From assembly GCA_964632995.1 (NCBI GenBank), contig CAZWDL010000011.1, positions 23,149 through 87,148 of the forward strand: a DNA stretch of 64,000 nucleotides. The letters run 5' to 3'. Origin of the DNA: CAZWDL01 sp964632995 (GTDB taxonomy: Bacteria > Bacteroidota > Bacteroidia > Chitinophagales > Saprospiraceae). This document shows, one piece after another, positions 8,508 through 17,204 of this stretch (within the stretch, counting starts at the first letter, position 1; every line of letters begins with the position of its first letter). Below the pieces are notes generated by a model that was not told the origin of the DNA, did not search any database, and saw nothing but the letters and a program-made list of their open reading frames with translations. Made by a program: the position numbers and the translations under genes.

Positions 8508-10034
8508 ATGGAGCAACTCAAACGACTGGCGCTGGCAGCCCGTGAGATCAATTTAAAAGAAGCCGACCTGCTGACCGTTGACGCCAAACGAAAGAGCAAG
8601 TTAAATGCGTTTTACGCGGGCTTGGTCAACGGTCAGTTTGCGTCAGACAACGAGGCCGCCGAACATTTCTATGAGGCCGCTCCGTCTCACTCCAGTTACA
8701 AGAGCCTGAAAGCCAAACTCCGCAACCGGCTGATCAACACCTTTTTTTTCTGGGAACCGGGGGATAAGTATTCCAAGAGAGAAAAAGCCTACGCTTATTG
8801 TATTAAATATGCCGCTGTCGGAAAATTACTCACCAGCCTGAAGATCAGCGGCCTGGGATCGGAACTCATGAAAAAGGTATTCAAAAAGGCCATGGAGTAT
8901 GAGTTTACCGATTACATCCTGGAGGCTAGCTTCTTCCTCCGCTCTTATTACGTATTCGACCAACCCGATGAAAAACAATCGGTCTATTACCAAGACCTCT
9001 GCCGGCAATACAATACGATACTGGGCAGCGAAATTGAGGCGGGAAACTACCTGCTGAAACTCATGCTCCCGCATGTCAATAACAAATCCAGCGGCCGGGA
9101 CACCCTCCAGCAGGCGCTGCACTACCACGAACAGCTGAAACCCTATCTGGAAAAGTTCAACTCTCCCCGCCTTTACCTGATGGACTTCCACATCCGATCG
9201 ATGGGATATCTGAGCGTGAACGATTACCGGCAGACCACTGAGGTCTGTAACCAGGCCATCCGGTATTTTGAAAATAAAACCTACCAGTACAAATCTGCCG
9301 TCTCGGCCTTTTACCACCAGTTGTTAGTGTGTCACACCCAGCAAAAACAATTCCCGGAAGGGAAGGTCGTTGCGGAAAAAACCCTCCGGCTCCAAAAACC
9401 AGGCTCCTACGGCTGGTTCCTCAACCTCAGCCTTTACCTGACCCTCTCTTTTCACTCCCGGGCCTATCAGGAGAGTTACCACATCCTGGGACGGGCCTTA
9501 TCCAATCGCAAGCTGAAACAAATGCCGATCCACTTGCAGGAAAAGTGGCGCATCTGCCAAATGTATGTGCACTTCCTCATCTTCGCAGACAAAATCCGGA
9601 TGGAACCCGGCGACAAGCGCTTTTCCAAAGTTAAAATGGGGCGTTTCCTCAACAGTGTGCCCTTGTTTTCCAAAGATAAAAGAGGCCTCAATATTCCCAT
9701 CCTGGTCATCCAAATCCTCTTCATCATCCTGAAAAAAGACTACAACCGGGCGATCGACCGCATCGAAGCGATCGAAAAATACTGCACCCGCTACCTGAAA
9801 AAGGACGACAACTTCCGGAGCAATTGTTTTATCAAAATGCTTCTCCAAATTCCCATCTCCAACTTTCACCGGGCCGGCATCGAACGGCGTACGGCCAAAT
9901 ATCTCGAACGACTGAAAGCCGAACCGCTGGCCATCTCCAACCAATCCCACGAGGTAGAAATCATCCCCTACGAAGATCTGTGGGAAATTTTGATCAATGC
10001 GCTGGAAACCAAAACCTACCACCCGCGTGCTTAG
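8508..10034 (+). CDS. uncharacterised helical-repeat protein
   Basis: 508 residues from ATG 8508; an in-frame TTG at 8478 would add 10. It is almost entirely predicted helix, with repeated aromatic and charged pairs (HEQLKPYLEKFN, HRAGIERRTAKYLERL and similar) in the style of TPR or TPR-like solenoids. It is rich in Tyr, Lys and Arg, and has no signal peptide or membrane segment. I do not recognise a named family. It lies between the CHAT protease and two small exported proteins, all on the same strand, so a scaffold or adaptor role in that neighbourhood is possible but unsupported by any motif. Confidence 0.85.
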   Translation: MEQLKRLALAAREINLKEADLLTVDAKRKSKLNAFYAGLVNGQFASDNEAAEHFYEAAPSHSSYKSLKAKLRNRLINTFFFWEPGDKYSKREKAYAYCIKYAAVGKLLTSLKISGLGSELMKKVFKKAMEYEFTDYILEASFFLRSYYVFDQPDEKQSVYYQDLCRQYNTILGSEIEAGNYLLKLMLPHVNNKSSGRDTLQQALHYHEQLKPYLEKFNSPRLYLMDFHIRSMGYLSVNDYRQTTEVCNQAIRYFENKTYQYKSAVSAFYHQLLVCHTQQKQFPEGKVVAEKTLRLQKPGSYGWFLNLSLYLTLSFHSRAYQESYHILGRALSNRKLKQMPIHLQEKWRICQMYVHFLIFADKIRMEPGDKRFSKVKMGRFLNSVPLFSKDKRGLNIPILVIQILFIILKKDYNRAIDRIEAIEKYCTRYLKKDDNFRSNCFIKMLLQIPISNFHRAGIERRTAKYLERLKAEPLAISNQSHEVEIIPYEDLWEILINALETKTYHPRA

Positions 10035-10074
10035 AAAACAGAGCGCTCTTCTATTTTCTCCTCTTTGGAAATGA

Positions 10075-10118
10075 CGAGGGTGACAGCTGGCTTTTCAGAA
10101 AAGGCAGTTGTCATCTCG
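10075..10118 (+). terminator. imperfect hairpin after the helical-repeat gene
   Basis: The segment around CTTTTC-A-GAAAAG folds back on itself. The arms 10075-10096 and 10098-10118 pair with a few mismatches (CGAG..TGACA..CTG / CAG.TGTCA..TCG). It lies 41 bp after the stop at 10034. There is no strong T-run. The rest of the gap 10035-10468 shows no gene. Confidence 0.4.
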
Positions 10119-10360
10119 AAAGCCTTTTATATTCGGATTGCTGCCGGGTAAAAAACAGGGCTCCCGCCACAGCGTGGCCCGATGTCCTTTTAATGGAACA
10201 AAGTAGAATGAATAGCACCTGATAAATTGCTAACGCTTCTTTTTTTAAAAATACAAATTCCTGATTTACATCATTTTGTAATTTTTACCTGAAAAATAAC
10301 CCCATTACTGTTCCGGCCAATTCGCGATTTCATGTCCTTCCTTCCCCCACCTTATGCCGG

Positions 10361-10368
10361 TATATTTG
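10361..10368 (+). promoter_or_regulatory. possible Bacteroidota -7 element TATATTTG
   Basis: TATATTTG fits the TAnnTTTG consensus of the Bacteroidota housekeeping sigma factor and lies ~100 bp upstream of the first small exported protein. A clear TTTG -33 box at the right spacing is not evident, so this is weak. It is the best match in the gap. Confidence 0.3.
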
Positions 10369-10468
10369 ACCTGTGAGCGGAAAACAACAACAGCCCATAC
10401 CGGCAATATCCGGCACAAATGTTTCCATTTAATTTTCATTCACATTCGTTAACCATTAATTCATTATC

Positions 10469-10765
10469 ATGAAAAAGTTTTTTCTTTTCGCCCTCTTCTG
10501 CAGCCTGAGCCTGGCCACTTTCGCTGGCAATGTGGCCATTCAGAACCTGGAGATCGCCGACGCCGAGCAAGTCCTGCTGAGCGAAGAACTCTCCGCTGAT
10601 GCGACCATCGTTGCGGTCAATTTCATGGAAGAAACCTGCACGGTAAAAACCAAGACCACCATCACCGACGCGGACGGCAATACGACCACCATCGAAAGTG
10701 AAACGACGGTCAACATGAGTTGTGCAGAACTGGTGAGAACGGCCATCAAAGCTGTCAAAGAGTAA
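10469..10765 (+). CDS. small exported two-cysteine protein (paralogue 1)
   Basis: 98 residues: a clean signal peptide (MKKFFLFALFCSLSLATFAG) and a mature part of ~78 residues with two cysteines bracketing a Thr-rich beta-like segment (TTITDADGNTTTIESE). The pattern CT(V/F)-x-(K/R)T...G...IESE-x-TV...C is shared with the next gene, so they are diverged paralogues. No database family comes to mind. Export to the periplasm or surface and a single disulfide are likely. Confidence 0.7.
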   Translation: MKKFFLFALFCSLSLATFAGNVAIQNLEIADAEQVLLSEELSADATIVAVNFMEETCTVKTKTTITDADGNTTTIESETTVNMSCAELVRTAIKAVKE

Positions 10766-10905
10766 TCACCCGAACTGTGGTGTAACGAGTTCCCGGACAA
10801 GCGGGAACTCGCTACTTACTCCTCTCCAAGTTTTTAAAAAGCATTCAATTGTCATTCAATCAATACCCGGCCTGCGCACCGCACAGGCCCCTAAAATTCA
10901 ACGTC

Positions 10906-11190
10906 ATGAAAAATCTTATGCTCGCATTTGTACTCGTATTCGGCTGCTCCCTGGGCCATGCATCCAACGGTCAGCTCGCTCCGGCTCCCGAAATCGAAGT
11001 CATGGATGTCCTTATCCTTGACCAGTCTGACCTGGAACTCCCGGATGAGGCCGCCGGCGAATGCACCTTCACCATCAGAACCGAACTCGACGACGGCACC
11101 AGAATTGAATCCGAGGTGACCGTCTCCGACCTGTCCTGGTGGGATTGCACCAAAACCAAAATTGGCGTCTGGTGGACCAATGACTTTTAA
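10906..11190 (+). CDS. small exported two-cysteine protein (paralogue 2)
   Basis: 94 residues from ATG 10906; the frame is open from 10849, but the signal peptide begins at 10906 (MKNLMLAFVLVFGCSLGHAS). The mature part repeats the paralogue-1 pattern: CTFTIRTELDDGTRIESEVT, then a second Cys in WWDC. It ends in an aromatic-rich tail (VWWTNDF). It is separated from paralogue 1 by 140 bp and from the GLPGLI gene by ~90 bp on the same strand. Function unknown. Confidence 0.65.
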   Translation: MKNLMLAFVLVFGCSLGHASNGQLAPAPEIEVMDVLILDQSDLELPDEAAGECTFTIRTELDDGTRIESEVTVSDLSWWDCTKTKIGVWWTNDF

Positions 11191-11281
11191 TCAGGAAAAG
11201 TGCGGCGCGTAACCCACCAATGCTCTCCCGGCATGGGATGGTTGCGCGCTGCAATTGCTCAAACCTTCAAACTCAAATATC

Positions 11282-12094
11282 ATGAAACGAATTCCGATAC
11301 TGTGCCTGCTTTCCCTGCTACTCAGCCATGTTCAGGCCCAACAGGTCGAAGCCGATTTATTCGTATCCTATAAGTACCATCATCAATTTGACCTTACGAC
11401 GGATGCTAAAACTGACTCCGTTGTGCTCTTTGCCGACATCGATCACCAGCTCGCTTGGTATCAGAATGTATCTTACGACCACAAAAAAGCCACAAAGGCC
11501 GAAGTGAAAGACGGCGACAATGGATTCGTTATCCACAACAAGGTGAAACTATCGGATGAAACCGGCACCCCCCTGTTTACAGACCTCCAAAACAATCGTA
11601 TTCAGGAGCGAAAGATCACCATGGTCGATGGGAAGAAACAAGCCTTTATCGTCAGCGATAAAGCCCGGAATATCCGGTGGTCGCTAAAGGAAGAATTCAA
11701 GGAAATCGGCGGCCGTTTTTATTGCCAGAAAGCCGTAGGCGTCCTGCGGGGGCGTACCTATACGGCCTGGTTCGACCGCAGCATCCCGGTTTCCATCGGC
11801 CCCTGGAAGCTCCACGGGTTGCCCGGACTGCTCGTCGAAGCAGTGGATGAAAAAGGTCAGGTGGCCTTCACCCTGTCCTCCGTCTCCTATCCGTGCACGA
11901 TCCAAAAGACCATCAGTCCGCCCCTTAACGGAGCGTCGGTCTCTTTAGAGGAGTTCGTCGACATCGAAAAAAACGTGGCCGAAGGCTACATCAAATATCT
12001 CAAATCGAAAATGCCGCGCGGCGCGGTAACCAGGATCACCTCCGTTTCCAAAACCCCCGGACTGGAAGTCGACTATTCATTTGATGAAAAATAG
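11282..12094 (+). CDS. GLPGLI family exported protein
   Basis: 270 residues from ATG 11282, with a signal peptide (MKRIPILCLLSLLLSHVQAQ). The diagnostic GPWKLHGLPGLLVEA motif of the GLPGLI family is at about 180-195. In Bacteroidota these periplasmic proteins are usually encoded directly before a TonB-like beta-barrel partner, exactly as here: the stop is 3 bp before the next ATG, so they are translationally linked. The family has no established biochemical activity. A role together with the outer-membrane barrel is inferred from this recurrent pairing. Confidence 0.88.
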   Translation: MKRIPILCLLSLLLSHVQAQQVEADLFVSYKYHHQFDLTTDAKTDSVVLFADIDHQLAWYQNVSYDHKKATKAEVKDGDNGFVIHNKVKLSDETGTPLFTDLQNNRIQERKITMVDGKKQAFIVSDKARNIRWSLKEEFKEIGGRFYCQKAVGVLRGRTYTAWFDRSIPVSIGPWKLHGLPGLLVEAVDEKGQVAFTLSSVSYPCTIQKTISPPLNGASVSLEEFVDIEKNVAEGYIKYLKSKMPRGAVTRITSVSKTPGLEVDYSFDEK

Positions 12095-12097
12095 GTC

Positions 12098-14764
12098 ATG
12101 AGCAACCTGAATGTAAAAATATGCTGCCTGGCCGTCATGCTGGCAGGCAGCATATTTCAACTACACAGCCAAACCACCGTCAGCGGCGTTGTACGCGATT
12201 CTGTCCGGCAGCCCATCCCCTACGCTTTTTTGTCTCTCAAAAAAGCCGAAGCCGAGCAGGTGATCGCCTACGCTACAACCGAAACCGACGGTTCTTTTAC
12301 CGTGGAGGTGAAAGCGGCGGGCGCCTACGTCCTGGAAGTCAGAAGGCTGGGCTACGCCACCGTACAAAAGCCGCTCTCCATCGCCTCCGATGCTCCCGGG
12401 CTTAACCTCGACCTGGAATTGCGGGAACAGGCCTACGCCCTGGATGAATTTGTCGTGAGCGGCGCGCCGATCAAGGTCAAGAAGCACAACGACACCATAT
12501 CCATTAACGCGCAGGCCTTCGCCGACGGCACGGAAATCGTCATCGAAGATCTGCTGAAAAAGATCCCCGGAATCGAAGTATCGGAAAACGGCCAGATCAG
12601 CGTGCGGGGACAGAGCATCGAAATGGTGATGATCGAAGGAGACGACCTGTTTGAGAAAGGCTACACCATCCTTACCAAAAACCTCCGGTCCGACCTCATC
12701 GACAAAGTGCAGGTGCTGAATAACTTCACCGAAAATGAAATGCTGAAAGACGTTTCCGACAGCGACAACGTAGCCCTCAACCTCACCCTGAAAAAAGATA
12801 AAAAGGCGCCCCTTACGGGAAATGTCGAAGCGGGTGTCAATCCACAGCTCGATCGCTACGCCTCCAGGCTGAATCTCCTTTCCATCCGGAAGAAGGTGAA
12901 ACACTTTTTATTCGGGAACGCCAACAATACCGGCGAAGATCCCACCGGCGACATCTCCAACTTGCTGTACTCCAGTAACTCCCTGCCGGGAGAACACTAC
13001 CGGGCCCAAAACCTGGTCGACATTCAGGGCGCCCAGGCGCCGCTGAGCGACCAAAGAGCCAACTTTAACCAGGCGGCTTTTCTGTCTCTCAATTCCATCT
13101 ACCGCCCCCGGAAAAACGTGAAAGTTAAGAGCCTGCTCTTCGGAAAACTCGACAAGATCGACTTTGCCAGCCGCAGCACCAGAACCTACTTTTCCACCCC
13201 CACCGAGCTCATCTTCGAAAACCGCTTTGAATCGACCGAGCGAAACCGGGATGCATTCGGCAGACTGATGACAGAGGTCAAATTCTCCGAAAACGCCAAA
13301 CTGGAAGCATCTTATAAACTGTTCCTCAGTGACGCCCGCTTTGCGGCCGAACGAATGTTCAACCAGGAGCCCTTCCAGGAATCGCTAAGCAGTAAATCAC
13401 ACTCCTCCGATCTCAATCTCATCTTCTCCCAAAAACTAAAAAATAACCAGGCGTTCCAACTCAAGGCCAGACATTTTGTAGATCGACGACCGCAGGAGTA
13501 CCGGCTGAACGCTTCGTTTTATACCATTCCCGCTCTGGATACAACGCGGGCGGACCGGCTTACCCAACAAAGCGAAAACGGAATCCGTTACGCCGGACTG
13601 GAAGCGAATTACTTCTTAAAAACCAACACTTTCCACTACACCCTCCGGGCCGGTATTAACCACCTCAACGACCGGCTCAGCAGTTCCCTGCTTTTCTTTG
13701 ATCGGGAGAATGCCTATCCCTGGTCAGAGGCCTTCAATAACCAACGCTATTCCATCAGCGATCAGTACCTGAAGTTCCGTACCAAATACGCAGCCGACCG
13801 GTTCTCCGTCGTCTTCGCCACCCTGCTCCGGTCCGCCCACTACCAGCTCGACAGGCAGGAGTCCCCCGAACGGCATACTGCGTTCAATATTCAACCAGCC
13901 GTCGAGTTCAATTACGAGCCGAACGAGAAGCATCAGCTGCAGGTGATTTACAGTCATACCACCGAAGATGTCACGCACGGCGAGCTGCCTTCCGGTTTTA
14001 TTTTATCGCAACTCAACACCTTGAACAGAACCAGTAACTTCCGATTCCAGCTTCCGGGACACTCCGTACTCTCGAAGTATCTGTTCGGCGATTGGGGAAC
14101 CAACTTTCGGGGCAATCTGTCCTTTTTCTACAACCACGCCCCGAAATACCTCGGAAAAAATTACCGGTTTACCCCGGAATTCATACAGACACAGCGCATC
14201 GTCCTGGAGAACAGCAACCTGTACAGCACCAAAATTACGGTAGATCAATATCTGCCCTTTTGCCTACTCAACCTCAGAGCCTCTTACAGCGCTACCCGCA
14301 ATCAGTTCCAGAACCAGATCAACGACGGTGATTTGGCGGACCTCGCCAATAATATGAGTGAGCTGGCCGTGGAAGTGCGGTCGGGATTTGATGGCCTGTT
14401 CAATTTTCACGCCGGCGTCAACCGTTCTCAAACCAGCATCAGAAGCGGCGCGATCAACCTGATCACCAATCAATTGATCTTTCTGGATATCAACCTGCAG
14501 CTGTCGCCGACCTTATCCGTTCAGTTGAAAAATGAGCAATTCAGAAATCATCAGCAAGGCAGGGTTCCGGCGGTCTACTACTTTTCTGATTTCGATATCC
14601 GCTACCAGCCGAAGAAAACGGCCTTCAGCTTTCGACTCACGGGAAGGAACCTGCTCAATGTAAATGAATATAAAAATTACACCGTTGCGGATACCTATCG
14701 CGACGCCCGGCTTTTTAACGTCATTGGACGCTACGTTTTGCTTCAGATCAATATTCGGCTGTAA
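12098..14764 (+). CDS. outer-membrane beta-barrel receptor with carboxypeptidase-like regulatory domain
   Basis: 888 residues: a signal peptide (1-25), then a carboxypeptidase-regulatory-like domain (about 27-115, TVSGVVRDSVRQPIPYAFLSL). A plug-like region follows (about 120-230, LLKKIPGIEVSENGQISVRG), then a long beta-barrel (about 330-888) ending in aromatic-rich strands (VIGRYVLLQINIRL). This is the architecture of the outer_membrane beta-barrel family related to TonB-dependent receptors. It is co-transcribed with the GLPGLI protein 3 bp upstream. The substrate cannot be read from the sequence. Confidence 0.9.
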   Translation: MSNLNVKICCLAVMLAGSIFQLHSQTTVSGVVRDSVRQPIPYAFLSLKKAEAEQVIAYATTETDGSFTVEVKAAGAYVLEVRRLGYATVQKPLSIASDAPGLNLDLELREQAYALDEFVVSGAPIKVKKHNDTISINAQAFADGTEIVIEDLLKKIPGIEVSENGQISVRGQSIEMVMIEGDDLFEKGYTILTKNLRSDLIDKVQVLNNFTENEMLKDVSDSDNVALNLTLKKDKKAPLTGNVEAGVNPQLDRYASRLNLLSIRKKVKHFLFGNANNTGEDPTGDISNLLYSSNSLPGEHYRAQNLVDIQGAQAPLSDQRANFNQAAFLSLNSIYRPRKNVKVKSLLFGKLDKIDFASRSTRTYFSTPTELIFENRFESTERNRDAFGRLMTEVKFSENAKLEASYKLFLSDARFAAERMFNQEPFQESLSSKSHSSDLNLIFSQKLKNNQAFQLKARHFVDRRPQEYRLNASFYTIPALDTTRADRLTQQSENGIRYAGLEANYFLKTNTFHYTLRAGINHLNDRLSSSLLFFDRENAYPWSEAFNNQRYSISDQYLKFRTKYAADRFSVVFATLLRSAHYQLDRQESPERHTAFNIQPAVEFNYEPNEKHQLQVIYSHTTEDVTHGELPSGFILSQLNTLNRTSNFRFQLPGHSVLSKYLFGDWGTNFRGNLSFFYNHAPKYLGKNYRFTPEFIQTQRIVLENSNLYSTKITVDQYLPFCLLNLRASYSATRNQFQNQINDGDLADLANNMSELAVEVRSGFDGLFNFHAGVNRSQTSIRSGAINLITNQLIFLDINLQLSPTLSVQLKNEQFRNHQQGRVPAVYYFSDFDIRYQPKKTAFSFRLTGRNLLNVNEYKNYTVADTYRDARLFNVIGRYVLLQINIRL

Positions 14765-14865
14765 ACAAATATGGTCTGCCAAGTCAGAATTCACAAATCC
14801 CAGGTTGGCAAACTATAACTTCCTATTCCAACAGCCTTATCGGAGAAATACTTGATGGTCTATGA

Positions 14866-14982
14866 CCGGCAAACTTTTATATAAATCGCAGAAACCCCGA
14901 TCTGGACGAGTATGAGGTTTTGGATGCCCTGCGTAAAAATGGGCTGAAGCAAACGGCGGATTATTTGCATGCGCTCCTCTAA
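14866..14982 (+). pseudogene. short gene remnant
   Basis: A 38-codon frame with protein-like composition (DLDEYEVLDALRKNGLKQTA) runs from just after a TGA at 14863-14865 to TAA at 14980 and has no start codon of its own. It directly overlaps the HTH remnant that follows. It looks like the tail of a decayed gene at the edge of the island. I do not recognise the parent family. Confidence 0.35.
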
Positions 14983-15241
14983 ACAAGTGGCCAAAAAAAC
15001 GGCAGTCCAAGCCGGCGTTTCAAGCCTATTTCAACCGCCTTTCCCCCGACCTGAAGCAGAAAAGGAAGTTTGCATATGGCTCGCAGGGAAATTGGATAAA
15101 AATGAAGTCACCGTCTCCCGCTGGTGCCGGAACGTACAACAGCCGGACCTGGAAACACTCTTCCGCATTGCCCAACTGCTCAGCGTTCCCGTCTGCGACC
15201 TGCCGGAAGAGGAATACAAGCCGGATGACCTCCCGGGCTAG
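14969..15241 (+). pseudogene. broken XRE-type helix-turn-helix regulator
   Basis: Residues from about 30 onward (WLAGKLDKNEVTVSRWC, then QPDLETLFRIAQLLSVPVCDL) are a recognisable XRE/Cro-type HTH with its recognition helix. The first ~30 residues do not resemble the missing first helix and seem to come from fused non-coding or unrelated sequence. About 90 residues in all. It is probably a 5'-damaged regulator left at the boundary of the mobile island. Confidence 0.45.
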
Positions 15242-15310
15242 TATGCTTTTCTGCATTCGTCAATTAGCCCTTCCTTAATGATAATCAGCACTTTATTCAC
15301 TAAACCTTTA

Positions 15311-15448
15311 CTGCAATCGGCGTAAAATCAGCTACAATCAGCTTTTTTCCAGGGCTTGATTGCAGCAAAAGCATTCCTGATTACAGCTTTGTTTGGCGGC
15401 GATAAATACTTGTTTTACAGCCACTTGCGTCTGATTGCTGATTGCAGC
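15311..15448. repeat. iteron-like cluster of TGATTGCAGC motifs
   Basis: At least six variants of one ~10-bp motif occur in both orientations within 138 bp. They are CTGCAATC (15311), GCTACAATCAGC (15331), TTGATTGCAGC (15356), CTGATTACAGC (15377) and CTGATTGCTGATTGCAGC (15431, two overlapping units). The cluster abuts the 3' end of the DUF3987 gene. Spaced short repeats beside a primase/helicase-like gene suggest a replication origin or regulator-binding array of the element. Confidence 0.5.
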
Positions 15449-15451
15449 ATT

Positions 15452-16783
15452 TCACCAGCCGTTCAATCGAAACTGTACCGTTGGCCTTCCGCCACCGCTG
15501 TTCTTGATTTCCACCATTTTGCCATATCCTTTCCTGGTCAATTCCCGGAAAAGTTGCCTGGCCTCGCCTGCATTTTTGCAGTTGGCGACCTTTTTTGTAT
15601 AGCATTCCCTAAGGCTCATAGGGCCACCGTGTGATTTGAGCGCTTCCACAGCCCGAAGGATCTTATCGTTTATAAGCACTCCTTCGATATGGGCATACAC
15701 CTTTCTGGCGTGGCTCTTGAAGTATTCCGCCAGTACTGCTGCCCGCTTTATGCTCCCTTCTTCGACTCTAAGGCTCTCGGGGTCCTCACAGAGCTGCAAG
15801 ATCAAGGCAAAGCGCGCCGTGTAGGCTTCGATTTTTTTGAATGCAGCTTTCAGGATAGGGTTGGGCTCGGTATTGATATCACTGACATTATTATTGTAGA
15901 ATAAAATAACGCCCTCCTTTGCAAGCGCAGAAAGATCCAGGATCTTTGGCTTGATCACAGCGGCCTCGATTTCGGGCTGCAGGCTGTACAGGTCGTCATA
16001 TAGCTGGCAGTAAGCCTGTAGGATGGTATCGCTCAGCCGGTGTTCTACCCATTTGTCGGGAATAGGCTCCGGAAAGCTAAAAAGAATGCGCTCGACAAAG
16101 CCATCATGATGATTCCCGGTGAGCAACTTCAGCCGGTCTGGCTGTATGCCGCTGGTAACGCTAACGAATGGCCGTGAGAGCACGATCGGCTCCTCTATAG
16201 ATGCTCTGTCAATGAGGATCTCAGAGCAGGTCCAGAGAGATAGCCATTTCTCCCGGTCAGAGCCTTTGCCTTTCAGATATTGGTCCATAGATTTGATCCA
16301 GGCGGCCAGTTCGTCCAATCCCAGCAGAAGGCCCTTTTGGTTATAAAGGAGAATTCTCGCCAGAGCTTCTACTGTGAAATCATTCACGAAATTCCTCGAA
16401 AAAACGGGCTTTTTCGGCTTTTTATTTGCTTTGTTGCTGAATTCCCACTGTTCCATCTCCAGTTCGAATTCTTCCAATTCTTTTGCGTGTGCAGCCTTCA
16501 GCTCCATTTGTTTTTGTCTGATTGGAGTAAGAGCCAGATTAAAGGCCGGCGATTTTTTGGAGGCAGGCGGCGCCACTACTGCCGAATAGAGCACCGGCGA
16601 TTCTACCCAGCCCTCTTTGAGGCGTATTGCCCTGGCAGTGCCAATGGCACTCGATACAACCGTCAGCACAAAAACACCAATGAAATCGGCCGGGCAGTTC
16701 AGTGTTTCCGCTGCGTTTTCTATGAAATACTTTATCCGGCCCGGCAGAGCGTCTACCGGGAAGTCTGGTAATTGGCATCCCAT
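15452..16783 (-). CDS. DUF3987 (primase/helicase-like) protein of a mobile element
   Basis: ~443 residues from ATG 16783; the frame stays open upstream to 16996. It shows the DUF3987 signature: an N-terminal LPGRIKYFIENAAETLNCPADFI segment, a P-loop-like VVAPPASKKSPAFNLAL, a Walker-B-like GLLLGLDELAAW, and the arginine-rich SRPFVSVTSGIQPD. DUF3987 proteins are typical of prophages and integrative elements and are related to replicative primase-helicases. In the upstream continuation the frame encodes WVESGRRKTKADLEE, which is the expected tail of the preceding HTH protein. The two genes therefore either abut by 13 bp or are one gene broken by a +1 frameshift at 16871-16873. Confidence 0.82.
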   Translation of the reverse strand: MGCQLPDFPVDALPGRIKYFIENAAETLNCPADFIGVFVLTVVSSAIGTARAIRLKEGWVESPVLYSAVVAPPASKKSPAFNLALTPIRQKQMELKAAHAKELEEFELEMEQWEFSNKANKKPKKPVFSRNFVNDFTVEALARILLYNQKGLLLGLDELAAWIKSMDQYLKGKGSDREKWLSLWTCSEILIDRASIEEPIVLSRPFVSVTSGIQPDRLKLLTGNHHDGFVERILFSFPEPIPDKWVEHRLSDTILQAYCQLYDDLYSLQPEIEAAVIKPKILDLSALAKEGVILFYNNNVSDINTEPNPILKAAFKKIEAYTARFALILQLCEDPESLRVEEGSIKRAAVLAEYFKSHARKVYAHIEGVLINDKILRAVEALKSHGGPMSLRECYTKKVANCKNAGEARQLFRELTRKGYGKMVEIKNSGGGRPTVQFRLNGW

Positions 16784-16796
16784 TTTTTCCCGAATT

Positions 16797-17144
16797 TTAT
16801 AATCGGCCAGGTATTTTTCGGCGATTTCCTCCAGGTCTGCCTTTGTTTTCCGCCTGCCGGATTCCACCCATTTGAACCAGCTCCAGTTTCCAGAAATAGA
16901 GCCGCCGCCCTTTTTTGAAATGCGGGATCTCTCCTCTGGCGATTCGCTGGTAGCCGGTCGACTTTGCAATGACCAGGAAGGCGCACATCTCCTCAAAGTT
17001 CAGCAATTCGTCTTTTTCTGGTGCCTTTTCCGGCAGGCTTTCCTTTTCGCTATCGATCCTCAGCTTTTCGGCAAAAGCCAGGAGGTCGTCTTTTGAGACC
17101 TCCAGTTTAGCCCATTTGGGTAGTTGCTCAATATCAATCTTCAT
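16797..17144 (-). CDS. excisionase-like helix-turn-helix protein (possibly frameshifted)
   Basis: 115 residues. Residues ~45-92 form a MerR/excisionase-type HTH (LLNFEEMCAFLVIAKSTGYQ then GEIPHFKKGRRLYFWKLELVQ). After that the reading changes to low-complexity GIRQAENKGRPGGNRR. Removing one A from the CAAA run (plus-strand TTT at 16871-16873) would instead give WVESGRRKTKADLEEIAEKY, the normal family ending, and would run on into the DUF3987 frame. Such small HTH proteins are encoded before DUF3987 genes in Bacteroidota elements and probably regulate them. Confidence 0.7.
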   Translation of the reverse strand: MKIDIEQLPKWAKLEVSKDDLLAFAEKLRIDSEKESLPEKAPEKDELLNFEEMCAFLVIAKSTGYQRIARGEIPHFKKGRRLYFWKLELVQMGGIRQAENKGRPGGNRRKIPGRL

Positions 17145-17146
17145 GG

Positions 17147-17204
17147 CTTGATGTATTTATTGCAGTTGATGAATTAATCAATGGCTGCAATTACTGATAT
17201 CAAG
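17147..17204. promoter_or_regulatory. nested palindrome upstream of the HTH/DUF3987 operon
   Basis: Three inverted repeats share almost one axis near 17175: CTTGAT/ATCAAG (17147-17152, 17199-17204), TTGCAG/CTGCAA (17160-17165, 17185-17190) and TTGAT/ATCAA (17166-17170, 17177-17181). It lies directly before the HTH start at 17144, so autoregulation is plausible. The half-site TGCAGTTGAT recurs at 17388-17397, just upstream of the PIN-partner gene. The remaining gap to 17414 shows no gene. Confidence 0.55.
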
